Shown: piece by piece, positions 42,822 through 51,892 of the stretch | How positions within the stretch are numbered: the stretch's first letter is position 1 | Layout: each line of letters starts with the position of its first letter | Assembly: GCA_964465295.1 (NCBI GenBank) | Contig: CAYXKC010000001.1 | Span: 66,305 to 130,304, forward strand | Direction: 5' to 3' | DNA from: Methanolacinia sp964465295 | GTDB taxonomy: Archaea > Halobacteriota > Methanomicrobia > Methanomicrobiales > Methanomicrobiaceae | Length of the DNA: 64,000 nucleotides | Position numbers and translations under genes: made by a program | Notes under the pieces: generated by a model | Database searches by the model: none | Told to the model about the DNA's origin: nothing | What the model saw: only the letters and a program-made list of their open reading frames with translations

Positions 42822-44288
42822 TTATTTATTAAAATGATCGAGAACTGCCTTGCAGTCTATATTTTTTTCGAATGAATCCAGGAGCTTTTGGAAGGCTGAT
42901 TCAATTTCCTCTCCGCCGGATTCTGAGTTCTCAAATTTCAGGTTCTTTTGTTCATAGAGGTATTCCATCAATGCTGAAACGACGTTTTTATTGTTGAAAA
43001 GACCGTGCATGTAGGTTCCTATTACCAGTCCGTCCGGTGATACGGCACCATCGCCTTCAAAAGCCATAGATGATCCGGCCCCGTTTTTTGTCTGGCCCAT
43101 ATGGATCTCGTATCCCGATACTTCGTTGATCTTCGATAATATCGGTTCCTTTTTCAGTGATCTTCTTCTTACCTTCATCGTCGTTTTCTCGTAATCTGAA
43201 AAACCTGTGCAGATATCAAGAATACCGAATCCTTTTACAGTGCAAGGGGTTCCGGATTCAATCCCGGAATCCGTGATCTCCTTTCCAAGCATCTGAAAGC
43301 CTCCGCATATTCCGATAACCGGAATTCCCTTGTCAAGGATTTTTTTAAGTTTATCCTGAAATCCACACCGGAAAAGATAGTTTAAATCATCGATGGTATT
43401 CTTCGTTCCCGGCAGTATCAGGCAGTCGATGTCATCAAATCTGTCATCGGGACTGATGTACCGGATATCCGCATATCTTTCAAGAGGTTCAAAATCGCTG
43501 AAATTGGAGATCCTCTCAAGTCTTACAATTCCGATTTTTACAGGTTTTTCACCTGAATTTTTCTTTGCTTTATCCTGAATGGAAAGTGAATCCTCGCTTG
43601 GAAGATCAACTTCCGAATACGGGAGAACACCGAGAACCCTTATCCCCGTCTTCTCTTCGATTATTGAAACTCCGTCCCTGAAAAGTTCCGGGTCTCCTCT
43701 GAATTTATTAATGATAAATCCTTTAACGTTCTTCCTGACATTTTCAGGGAGAAGCTGATAAGTACCTATCAACTGTGCAAATATCCCTCCTCTCTCTATA
43801 TCGCCAACAATTATTATAGGGAGGTCTAACTTTTCTGCAATCAGTATATTTGCAATATCCCTGTCGTAGAGATTTATCTCTGCAGCTCCGCCTGCACCTT
43901 CCACGACAACATTTCCATATTTTTCTTCAAGCAGGTGATATGAATCCAGTGCAACATTAAGCAGGTATTCTGTCTCTTTGTAGTATTCGCCGATCTTTAT
44001 ATCCTTATATGGTCTTCCTGAAAGGATCACCTGGGATGTCCTGTCACCTTTGGGTTTGAGCAGTATAGGGTTCATCTCTGCTGCAGGTTCAACTCCCGCC
44101 GCCATCGCCTGGATGGCCTGTGCAATACCTATCTCTTTTCCATCTGTTGTAACATATGAATTGAGGCTCATGTTCTGCGATTTGAAGGGAGCACACGTGT
44201 AGCCGCAGTTTTTTAACAGCCTGCATATGGCTGCAACAATTGTACTTTTTCCTGCATGAGAGGAGCTTCCCAGGATCATCAGCGACAT
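42822..44288 (-). CDS. cbiP: cobyric acid synthase
   Basis: CbiP/CobQ amidates adenosylcobyrinic acid diamide at four side chains using glutamine. The 488-residue protein has an N-terminal dethiobiotin-synthetase-like ATPase (ILGSSSHAGKSTIVAAICRLL; PFKSQNMSLNSYVT; VEGAGGAAEINL) and a C-terminal glutamine amidotransferase with the nucleophile in IGICGGFQMLGKEI and the downstream YEIHMGQT and GTYMHGLF. Corrinoids are essential in methanogens for methyl transfer. No other cobalamin genes lie nearby. Confidence 0.95.
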   Translation of the reverse strand: MSLMILGSSSHAGKSTIVAAICRLLKNCGYTCAPFKSQNMSLNSYVTTDGKEIGIAQAIQAMAAGVEPAAEMNPILLKPKGDRTSQVILSGRPYKDIKIGEYYKETEYLLNVALDSYHLLEEKYGNVVVEGAGGAAEINLYDRDIANILIAEKLDLPIIIVGDIERGGIFAQLIGTYQLLPENVRKNVKGFIINKFRGDPELFRDGVSIIEEKTGIRVLGVLPYSEVDLPSEDSLSIQDKAKKNSGEKPVKIGIVRLERISNFSDFEPLERYADIRYISPDDRFDDIDCLILPGTKNTIDDLNYLFRCGFQDKLKKILDKGIPVIGICGGFQMLGKEITDSGIESGTPCTVKGFGILDICTGFSDYEKTTMKVRRRSLKKEPILSKINEVSGYEIHMGQTKNGAGSSMAFEGDGAVSPDGLVIGTYMHGLFNNKNVVSALMEYLYEQKNLKFENSESGGEEIESAFQKLLDSFEKNIDCKAVLDHFNK

Positions 44289-44408
44289 TAGTTTATTTTT
44301 TTTGTTCTAAAACTAAATAAATGGATATAATTCAAATTTACAGCTGAACCCATTATTATTTGCGCGTATATGCGATCTAGGGCTAAAAATGACAAACTTT
44401 TATCTTTT

Positions 44409-44450
44409 TTTCCGGTATGATGACTCATATACAGCGGTATGTACCGGAAA
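44409..44450. promoter_or_regulatory. 9-bp inverted repeat upstream of aIF1
   Basis: TTTCCGGTA (44409-44417) and TACCGGAAA (44442-44450) are perfect inverted copies 24 bases apart, 44 bases before the aIF1 ATG. A transcript would fold a long-looped hairpin; the DNA could also be a two-site operator. Confidence 0.4.
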
Positions 44451-44493
44451 TCATGCTAACAAATAAATAATCAGATTTGAAAGGTATATTATA

Positions 44494-44799
44494 ATGACTG
44501 GTGGTATATGTCCTAAATGCGGACTGCCAAAAGAACTCTGTATTTGCGAGGAAGTCGCAAAAGAACAACAACAGATTAGCGTTAAAATTAATAAAAGACG
44601 TTATGGCAAGGAAGTAACAATCATTGATGGTCTTGATCCCTACGATATCGATCTAGACGAACTGCAGAAACATCTCAAGAGCAAACTTGCCTGTGGCGGC
44701 ACGGTGAAGGGTAATTCAATTGAATTGCAGGGGAATCATCGTGAGCGCGTAAAGAAACTGCTTATGGACAGGGGTTACAAGCTCGAAAATATAAGTTAA
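44494..44799 (+). CDS. translation initiation factor aIF1 (SUI1)
   Basis: aIF1 monitors start-codon selection on the 30S subunit. The 101-residue protein has an N-terminal zinc-binding CPKCGLPKELCIC (residues 6-18) and the SUI1 core KRRYGKEVTIIDGL, KSKLACGGTVKGNSIELQGNHRERV. It is monocistronic, ending at a T-rich stretch shared with the convergent secretion operon. Confidence 0.95.
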   Translation: MTGGICPKCGLPKELCICEEVAKEQQQISVKINKRRYGKEVTIIDGLDPYDIDLDELQKHLKSKLACGGTVKGNSIELQGNHRERVKKLLMDRGYKLENIS

Positions 44800-44818
44800 T
44801 TTTTTTTTTATTTTTTTC
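44800..44818 (+). terminator. T-rich terminator after aIF1
   Basis: TTTTTTTTTATTTTTTT directly after the aIF1 stop is a strong oligo-T archaeal termination signal on the plus strand. Confidence 0.6.
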
Positions 44819-45830
44819 AGATTACGAATCTGAACGCAAGCCAGGCAATCAACAGCATCATAAGTGAATATTTAAGCCCAGAGACAGCTTTTCCCTCACC
44901 CATCTGTCCGGCGACAAGCCCGGAGAAGAATGCCTGAATCATTGCGGCATGGGAGAACAGTCTTCTATAGAAGTCCATATCTATCGAACCTCCGAATGAG
45001 AGGCTGGATGTATCACTCCCCGACGATGAAACAGCTGCACCTGCATCCGCCATCGTGTCCAGAAAAGTGCTGGTCATAATCGCAATTACGAAAAGGAAGA
45101 CAAGGAACGATATGAGAACGATAACAACGTAGATGAGCATATTGTTCTTTCTCTCAGTCGCAAGATTTACAAATTCATAAGAATCGTTTGCAGCCGCTCT
45201 TAAAACCTCACTTACATCGCCACCGGCCTGACTTGCCTTGGCGATAAGATCCACGCTTCTTTTTGCAAGAGGTGTCCCAAGTCTGTCTCCAAACTGGTAT
45301 ATGGCCTCTACGAAAGGAATATTCCATGATACCTCGTTGTCGAGTTTTTTGATGTAAGGAGTGAGTGTGCCGTAGTCACCTGTGGAGACTGTATGGATGG
45401 CGTTTGGAAGTGTCATTCCGCTTTCGTTCATCCCTGCAACATCCCTGAAAAAATTTGGAAGCGCAACTTCGATATTTCTGTTTCTCATCGATTCCTTAGT
45501 CTCAAGAAGTGCCAGGGGTATTAGAACTATAAGGAGAGTTATAACAAAGAAATCGTCGATTAAGGTCGAATTAAGAATCGACATCAGCCCGTAGTTTGTT
45601 ACCACCGTGATAAAACCGAAGATAAAGAATATCAGGCCGATCGGTGCGCTGACAAGCAGGATGTTCTCCGGTTTTTCTGTAAGCACTTTTACGGGGCTTT
45701 CTAAGATCCTGTTGAATCCTTCCTGCCTTTTTTTCTTTGATTCTATCTTATCGAATATCTCTGTCTGCTCTTTTTCGGATTCAGGAAGAGATTCCTCTTC
45801 AGTTTTCTTCTTTTTTCCTAATAGTCCCAT
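44817..45830 (-). CDS. type II secretion/pilus assembly membrane protein (GspF/TadC-like)
   Basis: The 337-residue protein is a GspF/FlaJ-type inner-membrane platform half: cytoplasmic lysine/glutamate-rich N-terminus, several membrane helices, and the conserved AxxxxLPNFFRDVAGMNESGMTLPNA and AKRSVDLIAKASQAGGDVSEVL segments in the cytoplasmic domain. It is the last gene of the secretion operon, one base after its paralogue. Two platform proteins together replace the single long FlaJ of archaella. Confidence 0.88.
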   Translation of the reverse strand: MGLLGKKKKTEEESLPESEKEQTEIFDKIESKKKRQEGFNRILESPVKVLTEKPENILLVSAPIGLIFFIFGFITVVTNYGLMSILNSTLIDDFFVITLLIVLIPLALLETKESMRNRNIEVALPNFFRDVAGMNESGMTLPNAIHTVSTGDYGTLTPYIKKLDNEVSWNIPFVEAIYQFGDRLGTPLAKRSVDLIAKASQAGGDVSEVLRAAANDSYEFVNLATERKNNMLIYVVIVLISFLVFLFVIAIMTSTFLDTMADAGAAVSSSGSDTSSLSFGGSIDMDFYRRLFSHAAMIQAFFSGLVAGQMGEGKAVSGLKYSLMMLLIAWLAFRFVI

Positions 45831-45831
45831 C

Positions 45832-46755
45832 TCAAACCTCCGGAGTCATTGCATCGATCAAAATTACAAACATGATACTTCCCATGGGAATTATCCCGTA
45901 TATTACAGCATACAGGAACATCGGACTTGAAGAACTGCTGATCGTAGACATAATGGACTGCAGAATGATCAGGAAAAGTGTTCCTGCTACAAGAGCCGTT
46001 ACATATGATTCGGAGATAAGACCGAGAGTTTCAAGAAACGCCTTCTGCTCCTGCCTGTTCTCTCTCATGTACTGTTCTGATTTGTTCCTGAAATATTCTG
46101 TCAGGTTACTGCCGCTTGAGATACTCGCGATTGCACCCTGGAGGAAATCACGCATTCTTGCGCTTGGAGTGTACTGGCCCGACAGCCTCAGGGCATCGAG
46201 AAGGTCCTTTCCGAAGACGTCGACCTCCCTTGTGATGTACCTTGCCTCCACTGCACTCTCGCCGTATATATCACTGTCCGCAAGAAGCCTGAAAACCTCT
46301 GCAGGCGTAATTCCAGCAGTAGACATAGCAGTGATGTAGTTTATCGCATATGGAAGAGTTGCGTCAATATTTCTCTTTCTCTCCCCTGCAAGAATCCCGG
46401 GGTAGATGAGAAAAACCGAATATGTAAGCCCGCCGAGAACGACAAGTGAAAAGACAAGAACAACCACCGTTCCGATTATAAGGCTGTACTTGCTCATTTC
46501 AATGAATATATCCGGGACATTTCCCTTGTATACAATCATCTCGGGAAGTTTCAGCAGATATGTTATCATTCCCAGGAATAAAGCCCCGAGCAACCCGGCT
46601 AAAATTGATGAGAAATATGCCGTTGAGATATAGGCCTCAAAAGGAGTCTTCATCCTGGCCCTTATCATATCGGTCCTGAGACTAAGGAAATCATCTCTCT
46701 TTCTCTTCGCTCTCTTTCCGAAAATCGTGAAACAAAACCTCTCGTAACTATTCAT
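45832..46755 (-). CDS. type II secretion/pilus assembly membrane protein (GspF/TadB-like)
   Basis: The 307-residue protein has the same architecture as its downstream neighbour: three to four membrane helices and a cytoplasmic domain with IDATLPYAINYITAMSTAGITPAEVFRLLAD and GSNLTEYFRNKSEQYMRENRQEQKAFLE. It should form the membrane platform of the pilus/secretion machine with the GspE ATPase, whose stop codon it overlaps by eight bases. Confidence 0.88.
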   Translation of the reverse strand: MNSYERFCFTIFGKRAKRKRDDFLSLRTDMIRARMKTPFEAYISTAYFSSILAGLLGALFLGMITYLLKLPEMIVYKGNVPDIFIEMSKYSLIIGTVVVLVFSLVVLGGLTYSVFLIYPGILAGERKRNIDATLPYAINYITAMSTAGITPAEVFRLLADSDIYGESAVEARYITREVDVFGKDLLDALRLSGQYTPSARMRDFLQGAIASISSGSNLTEYFRNKSEQYMRENRQEQKAFLETLGLISESYVTALVAGTLFLIILQSIMSTISSSSSPMFLYAVIYGIIPMGSIMFVILIDAMTPEV

Positions 46756-49606
46756 ATAGATCAGTCCTTACAACTTTTATTACTGCATCAGGGTCCCTGA
46801 AGTAGGACATAAGAACCCTGCCTACGTCCTTGTAATGGCGAAGGTTCTTAATCCTCATCCATTCAAGTATCTCCTGCCTTCTTTTCAGCTCTTCCTTCAT
46901 TCTTTCATCATCCCATCCTCTTTCTTCCATGATCTCCTCAAGTATGTAGGATTTGCCCGAATACCTTATCTCATCGGTTGAAGGGTACCATTTAAAGACT
47001 TCATTGGTAATGAGCTCCTTAGTCCTCGGGTCGATATCGAGCACCTCTATCAACTGCTTGTTCCTTCGTATACGCTTCCCTCCAATCCTTGCCTGGACCT
47101 GAACACTTACAAGATCAAGTGCATTCAGCATATTTCTTGGAACATTAAGGGGGGGATTTTCAAGACGGTGCACTGCGCTTGCAACCGAATCCGCGTGCAT
47201 TGTTGCATATGTTACGTGACCGGTACTCATTGCCTGGAAGAGCGTAAGAGCCTCGGCACCCCTGACCTCTCCTACAAGGATGTACTCCGGCCTCTGCCTC
47301 AGTGCAGCCCTCAGTAACTCGTACATATCGATGCTTCCCTTACCGTCGGAATCGAATGATTCACGGGTTACACTCGGGATCCAGTTCTTATGCGGCAGTT
47401 TCAGTTCCCTCGTATCCTCAAGTGTGACAATCTTTGCAAGTGGAGGGATGAAGAGGGAGATGGCGTTAAGGGACGTTGTCTTACCTGAAGCTGTACCTCC
47501 TGCAAATATGCAGGATTTTCCGGTTTCTACGGCCATCCAGATATAGGCAATTGATAAGGGCGAGAAGGTACCCCACTCGGTAAGGTCGGTCGGGGTAATC
47601 GGTTCTTCCTTGAACTTCCTGATGGTAAAGGTCGATCCATGAGCCGTCACTTCAGTACCGAGCGTCATCTGAATCCTTGACCCGTCAGCCATTGTGGCAT
47701 CGAGCATAGGTTCTGCAATCGAAATATACTTGCCAGCCCTTTGTGCAAGTTTTGTGACGAAGGAGTCCAGGTTAGCAGAATCGTTATAAATAAGATTTGT
47801 CTGGAGAGATTCATAGTTGGAATGGAAGACAAATATCGGTGTGTCAAGACCGTCGCATGAAATATCCTCAATATATTTGTCATGCATCAGCGGATCGATT
47901 AGGCCGTCTCCTATGAAGTTCTTGTTAATATTGTAAATCAGCTTCTCTCTCTTGTCGGGAGTTAATTTGATACCGTAGTCCCTGAGAATTTCAAGAACTG
48001 CGGTCCTGAGAATTTCTCTGGCCTCATCATTTGTGATCGATTTTGTATTTACATCCAGCGTCTCGAATAGTCTTTGCTCTATCTCGGCAAAGAGCTCCCA
48101 TTCTGCTTTATTGAGGTTTGGTTCAAGGACGTTGTAGAGATATTCGTTTGAATTTTTGTCATATGTGATCCTGACATATGCGTAAGGCTCATTGACAGGG
48201 TAGAGTTCAACCTCATCGATCCCTTCTTCCGCTTTGAATGCCAGATCGACGAGCGGACCGTGAACTGTAAGATCGTATTCCACAACCTTTATTATATCCG
48301 CCTTGAACTTGCCGAAAACACCGCCCTTCTCTTTCTTCTGGGCTTTCTTAAAGGCCTTTTTGGATTCTTTTTCAGTAATATCATCTACGTCGAACGAGGG
48401 CAGGGTTTGATCGAATATCTGGTCTATCCTTGAGAGAACACTCTCCTTGTCTTCTGTCTCGATTATCTTCCTTTGGGTTTTTATTTTGAACTCTTCAATC
48501 TCAAATGTTGCACCTTCAGGAAGAATCAGCCCGGAGAAGTCCTGTGAACGCTGGTCGACGGTGACTACTCCGACATCTTTTTCTTCGCCTGAATCGGACC
48601 ATTGTGTCTTTTTTGCAAGCGGTGCCCTGTGTGCCGGGCTGTTATCCGGTGCAGATGGTACTGGTTCGGGGGCCGCATATCTTTCATAATCCTCGTCAGG
48701 TTCAGCGATTATTTCAACAACTTCAGCCTCTTCTTCAGCTTGCTGTGATTGAGTAAATACCGGTGCTTCAGGCTTTCCCTTTACTATATAATCCTTGAAT
48801 TCTTCTTTTTTAAGCTGGCCGAGAACCGACTGGGCACGTTCTACATTTTCCGGGTTTTCAGTATATGCTTCGTTTTTTATTTCAGGTTTCTGATCTTCGG
48901 GTTTTTTGGTTACGGAATTGATAATTTCCTGGAAACTCTTTGGTCTCTGGCTTCCCTGTCCCGTGAAAGCCGGAGCGGGTGTGGGTTCAGGCTCTTTTTT
49001 CTGTTGATTTACATATTCCGGTTTTTCAGAAACGGCCTGCTCTTCAACAATCATCTCATGCCGGACTTCAGGTTCCCGTTCGACATGAGCCGGTTCCATC
49101 TCCGTATACTCCTCAGGCTCTCCACTTCTCTCTTTATTCTCTGAAATTTTCATCTTCTCGTAGATTTTCTTTAATTCGAGAGAGCCGCTGTCCTGTCCTG
49201 CACCAAAAATGCCCTGTTTTTCTGCCTCTTTTTGTTCCTTCAATCTGATAAGTTCGGAGATATCGCCCCCACTATCCGGTACTCCGGGCCTTTCTCCTCC
49301 ACGTTCATCCTGTATCTCGGCATCAATGATTGGCGGAACACTGGTTGCTGGTTTTTTCGCCTGGATTTCACTTTCGGTCTGCTCTGATCTCAGTTTCAAA
49401 AGGAGCATGCTGAGGTCATTGTTATTCTGATGGTCTCCTGATGGTTCAGGTTCAGTTTTGCCGCCTGTATCATTGCCGGCAGATATAAGGCTGGAATAAT
49501 CCGGTTCCCTGGTTTCGGCGTAGGATTCAGCCTGTTCCGAGTTTTTATCCCTGTCTTTCTTGAAAAGAGATCCGAATCCCTTCTTTTTGTCTTTTTTATC
49601 ATCCAT
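46748..49606 (-). CDS. type II/IV secretion (pilus assembly) ATPase with long acidic N-terminal region
   Basis: Residues from about 400 to the end form a GspE/TadA/FlaI-type ATPase: NINKNFIGDGLIDPLMHD, Walker A FAGGTASGKTTSLNAI near residue 700, VTLEDTRELKLPH (Asp box/Walker B region), LVGEVRGAEALTLFQAMSTGH and ATMHADS. Residues 1 to about 370 are Glu/Pro/Lys-rich with little predicted structure, so the 952-residue total is nearly double the usual size. It powers assembly of a pilus or a secreted fibre through the two downstream platform proteins. Confidence 0.9.
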   Translation of the reverse strand: MDDKKDKKKGFGSLFKKDRDKNSEQAESYAETREPDYSSLISAGNDTGGKTEPEPSGDHQNNNDLSMLLLKLRSEQTESEIQAKKPATSVPPIIDAEIQDERGGERPGVPDSGGDISELIRLKEQKEAEKQGIFGAGQDSGSLELKKIYEKMKISENKERSGEPEEYTEMEPAHVEREPEVRHEMIVEEQAVSEKPEYVNQQKKEPEPTPAPAFTGQGSQRPKSFQEIINSVTKKPEDQKPEIKNEAYTENPENVERAQSVLGQLKKEEFKDYIVKGKPEAPVFTQSQQAEEEAEVVEIIAEPDEDYERYAAPEPVPSAPDNSPAHRAPLAKKTQWSDSGEEKDVGVVTVDQRSQDFSGLILPEGATFEIEEFKIKTQRKIIETEDKESVLSRIDQIFDQTLPSFDVDDITEKESKKAFKKAQKKEKGGVFGKFKADIIKVVEYDLTVHGPLVDLAFKAEEGIDEVELYPVNEPYAYVRITYDKNSNEYLYNVLEPNLNKAEWELFAEIEQRLFETLDVNTKSITNDEAREILRTAVLEILRDYGIKLTPDKREKLIYNINKNFIGDGLIDPLMHDKYIEDISCDGLDTPIFVFHSNYESLQTNLIYNDSANLDSFVTKLAQRAGKYISIAEPMLDATMADGSRIQMTLGTEVTAHGSTFTIRKFKEEPITPTDLTEWGTFSPLSIAYIWMAVETGKSCIFAGGTASGKTTSLNAISLFIPPLAKIVTLEDTRELKLPHKNWIPSVTRESFDSDGKGSIDMYELLRAALRQRPEYILVGEVRGAEALTLFQAMSTGHVTYATMHADSVASAVHRLENPPLNVPRNMLNALDLVSVQVQARIGGKRIRRNKQLIEVLDIDPRTKELITNEVFKWYPSTDEIRYSGKSYILEEIMEERGWDDERMKEELKRRQEILEWMRIKNLRHYKDVGRVLMSYFRDPDAVIKVVRTDLYE

Positions 49607-49620
49607 GTAAAACCCTCGTC

Positions 49621-50235
49621 TTAAATTTCCAGATTAACAACAACCTCTTTTCCTGGAAGAGTTATTTTGTATTTATATTCTCTTTTGTCTGTCCCAGTAA
49701 TAATACAATCATATCTGCCCTTTTGAAGCACAAATGAAACACGCCCCTCCCTGGATGTTGTATCAAAGACTCCCGATTCTCCTACTTTCATAAGCTTAAC
49801 CTTCAGGCCCTCTACAGGCTGTCCGTCATGTGTTAACTGGACCGTAATCTTTGCCGGCTGAAGGCTGAATTTTGAAATTTCAGGCAGATTGAGTGTTTTG
49901 CTCTTATCCATCAGGTGACTTTTTTCATAGATCCTGCATCTTGAAGCCAGTGATTCGGCCAGACTTTTGGTAACTAAAAACAATTTGAAGTCGCCCTTTT
50001 TATCGATATTGTAGAGGACTTTGTCACCATACATCATCCCGTACTCATCTATCTGGATTGCTCCTTCTCCCTCCCCGTTTACAAAGATTAAGATGCAGGT
50101 ACTGGTTCCTTTTCCCTGGGTTGCGAGAGCATGATACTGTTTATCATTTGTTAACAGCATCAGATCCCCAAAATTGAACTCCCCTGCATAATTAGAATCT
50201 TTTATGACCTTTTCAAATAATTCGACTATTTGCAT
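49621..50235 (-). CDS. secretion-operon accessory protein with Ig/carboxypeptidase-regulatory-like domain
   Basis: About 204 residues. The N-terminal half (EFNFGDLMLLTNDKQYHALATQGKGTS) resembles archaeal proteins of unknown function; the C-terminal half (residues about 125-204) looks like a beta-sandwich with TVQLTHDGQPVEGLKVKLMK and GRVSFVLQKGRYDCIITG, typical of carboxypeptidase-regulatory-like/Ig folds. The open frame extends to a TTG at 50262, but the ATG at 50235 is preferred. It is 14 bases upstream of the ATPase gene, so it heads the operon. Confidence 0.6.
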   Translation of the reverse strand: MQIVELFEKVIKDSNYAGEFNFGDLMLLTNDKQYHALATQGKGTSTCILIFVNGEGEGAIQIDEYGMMYGDKVLYNIDKKGDFKLFLVTKSLAESLASRCRIYEKSHLMDKSKTLNLPEISKFSLQPAKITVQLTHDGQPVEGLKVKLMKVGESGVFDTTSREGRVSFVLQKGRYDCIITGTDKREYKYKITLPGKEVVVNLEI

Positions 50236-50399
50236 GAATCCCCGCCTATAAACTCCGGACAAATGGACATAATTAGTAATATATATATTTCAGATAAAAA
50301 GAATTTCTGGCACATTACATTTGAAGATATCTATTGGCATAGGAGATTCAAAAATAAACACTAAAAATAAGGTCTCGATGAACAATTAATATTTGATAC

Positions 50400-51392
50400 A
50401 TGACAGAACTTCTTATTATTTCTTCAGCGGCAATTGTAATCACATTATTATTTGCCTCATATCTTGACATAAAGGAGAGAAGGGTGCCATTTAGGACATG
50501 GTACCCAACGATTGCAATCTCCGGATCTGCTGTGATGATTTTTTACTATATCGCCTATGGCAGTTTTGTCGGGATTAATCCTTTTATCTTTTTTATAATC
50601 CCTGCAATAATTGCGCTTTTATTACTCGCCTCCGACTGGATTTATACCGTATATATCAGAAAAACAGAAAGATCGGAGATTGACAAAACAATACTTGTCG
50701 GGACTTATATTTCATGGTTGTTGCCGTCAATCCCAATGTCGGTTCTGGTATTGAGCTTTTTTTCGGGCTATGTAAACATTATTTCAATAGTGGCACTTTT
50801 TTCAGCGCTTTTTTGCATATTTCTCGAACTGATAACCATATTGCACCTGTGGGGCGGTGCCGATTCGACTGCTATGAAGATAATTTCGGCAACGGTTCCA
50901 ATCTTTCCGGTTATGCCGCTCTGGGGATATCCTGAAGTTACTTTCTTCTTTCCGATGAGTGTCATGCTTAACGCAGTTCTTTTAAATCTCCTGGTTCCCG
51001 CCGGCCTTTTGATATATAATATTGCAAAGAATAACCGGGCCCCGCTCAGGTATATGATAGTTGGCTATCCTGCTCCCGGAAAGGATATCATGAATCATTT
51101 TGGATTCATCATCGAGGAGTTTGAGGAGACTGATGACGGGATTGACAGGAAGTTCATAAAATTCAGTTCTTCAATCGGCAGGATGGTCTCGGGGAAAAGA
51201 AGGATGTACACCCAGGACTTTAAGAAAAGTCCGGATGAATACCGTGAAGAACTGGAGCTCTATAAAAAGGCCGGCAGTGTATGGATCAGTTTTGGAGTGC
51301 CGTTCATCATCCCCATACTTGCAGGATTTTTGTTTACCTTTTTTATAGGAGACATATTCAGTATATTATTGGAATTTGCAGGAGTTTTCTGA
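50400..51392 (+). CDS. A24-family prepilin peptidase
   Basis: This membrane aspartyl peptidase removes class III signal peptides from pilins or archaellins. The 330-residue protein has about eight hydrophobic segments and both catalytic aspartates: D23 in SYLDIKERRVP and D155 in LWGGADSTAMK (the GxGD-type site). A long cytoplasmic loop before the last helix carries basic and acidic residues. It is divergent from the secretion operon. No pilin gene with an obvious class III signal peptide was recognised in the window. Confidence 0.9.
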   Translation: MTELLIISSAAIVITLLFASYLDIKERRVPFRTWYPTIAISGSAVMIFYYIAYGSFVGINPFIFFIIPAIIALLLLASDWIYTVYIRKTERSEIDKTILVGTYISWLLPSIPMSVLVLSFFSGYVNIISIVALFSALFCIFLELITILHLWGGADSTAMKIISATVPIFPVMPLWGYPEVTFFFPMSVMLNAVLLNLLVPAGLLIYNIAKNNRAPLRYMIVGYPAPGKDIMNHFGFIIEEFEETDDGIDRKFIKFSSSIGRMVSGKRRMYTQDFKKSPDEYREELELYKKAGSVWISFGVPFIIPILAGFLFTFFIGDIFSILLEFAGVF

Positions 51393-51394
51393 TT

Positions 51395-51766
51395 ATGCTG
51401 GATATCAGTTTCGATAAAGACGGGCTTGTACCCGTTATCGCACAGGATTTCGATTCAAAAGACGTCCTGATGCTTGCATACGCAGATTCGGCTGCCATTC
51501 AGAAGACTCTTGATACCGGGTATGCCCATTATTATTCCCGGAGCAGGGGAAAAATCTGGAAGAAGGGGGAGGAGAGCGGGAACATCCAGGAGATAGTAAG
51601 GATACTCGTCGACTGCGATGAAGACACCGTTCTCTACCAGGTCCGGCAGAAAGGAAAAGGCGCATGCCACACAGGTTATGAAAGATGTTTTTACAGGACG
51701 ATTGACGGGGAGATTGTCGCAAAAAAAATGTTTGATCCTGAATTGGTCTATAAAAACCCGGAATAA
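51395..51766 (+). CDS. hisI: phosphoribosyl-AMP cyclohydrolase
   Basis: HisI opens the purine ring of phosphoribosyl-AMP in histidine synthesis. The 123-residue protein has MLAYADSAAIQKTLDTGYAHYYSRSRGKIWKKGEESGN, the zinc cysteine region LVDCDEDTVLYQV and GACHTGYERCFYR. The ATG at 51395 lies just after the prepilin peptidase stop and gives the usual length; the longer frame from 51281 overlaps that gene. Confidence 0.95.
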   Translation: MLDISFDKDGLVPVIAQDFDSKDVLMLAYADSAAIQKTLDTGYAHYYSRSRGKIWKKGEESGNIQEIVRILVDCDEDTVLYQVRQKGKGACHTGYERCFYRTIDGEIVAKKMFDPELVYKNPE

Positions 51767-51892
51767 TTATACAAATTTCAAAAAAAGATAAAATCCGGGT
51801 CGATATAGTGACAGATTTTTCTCTGGTTTTAATCTCCATTAAATAAAAGTATAATTACTGATTAGCAACATGAGTTTATTGGTGGTTTTTTA

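Noticed and set aside
44416..44460. C/D-box guide RNA near aIF1
   Set aside because: ATGATGA resembles a C box, but no D box (CTGA) occurs at the right distance.
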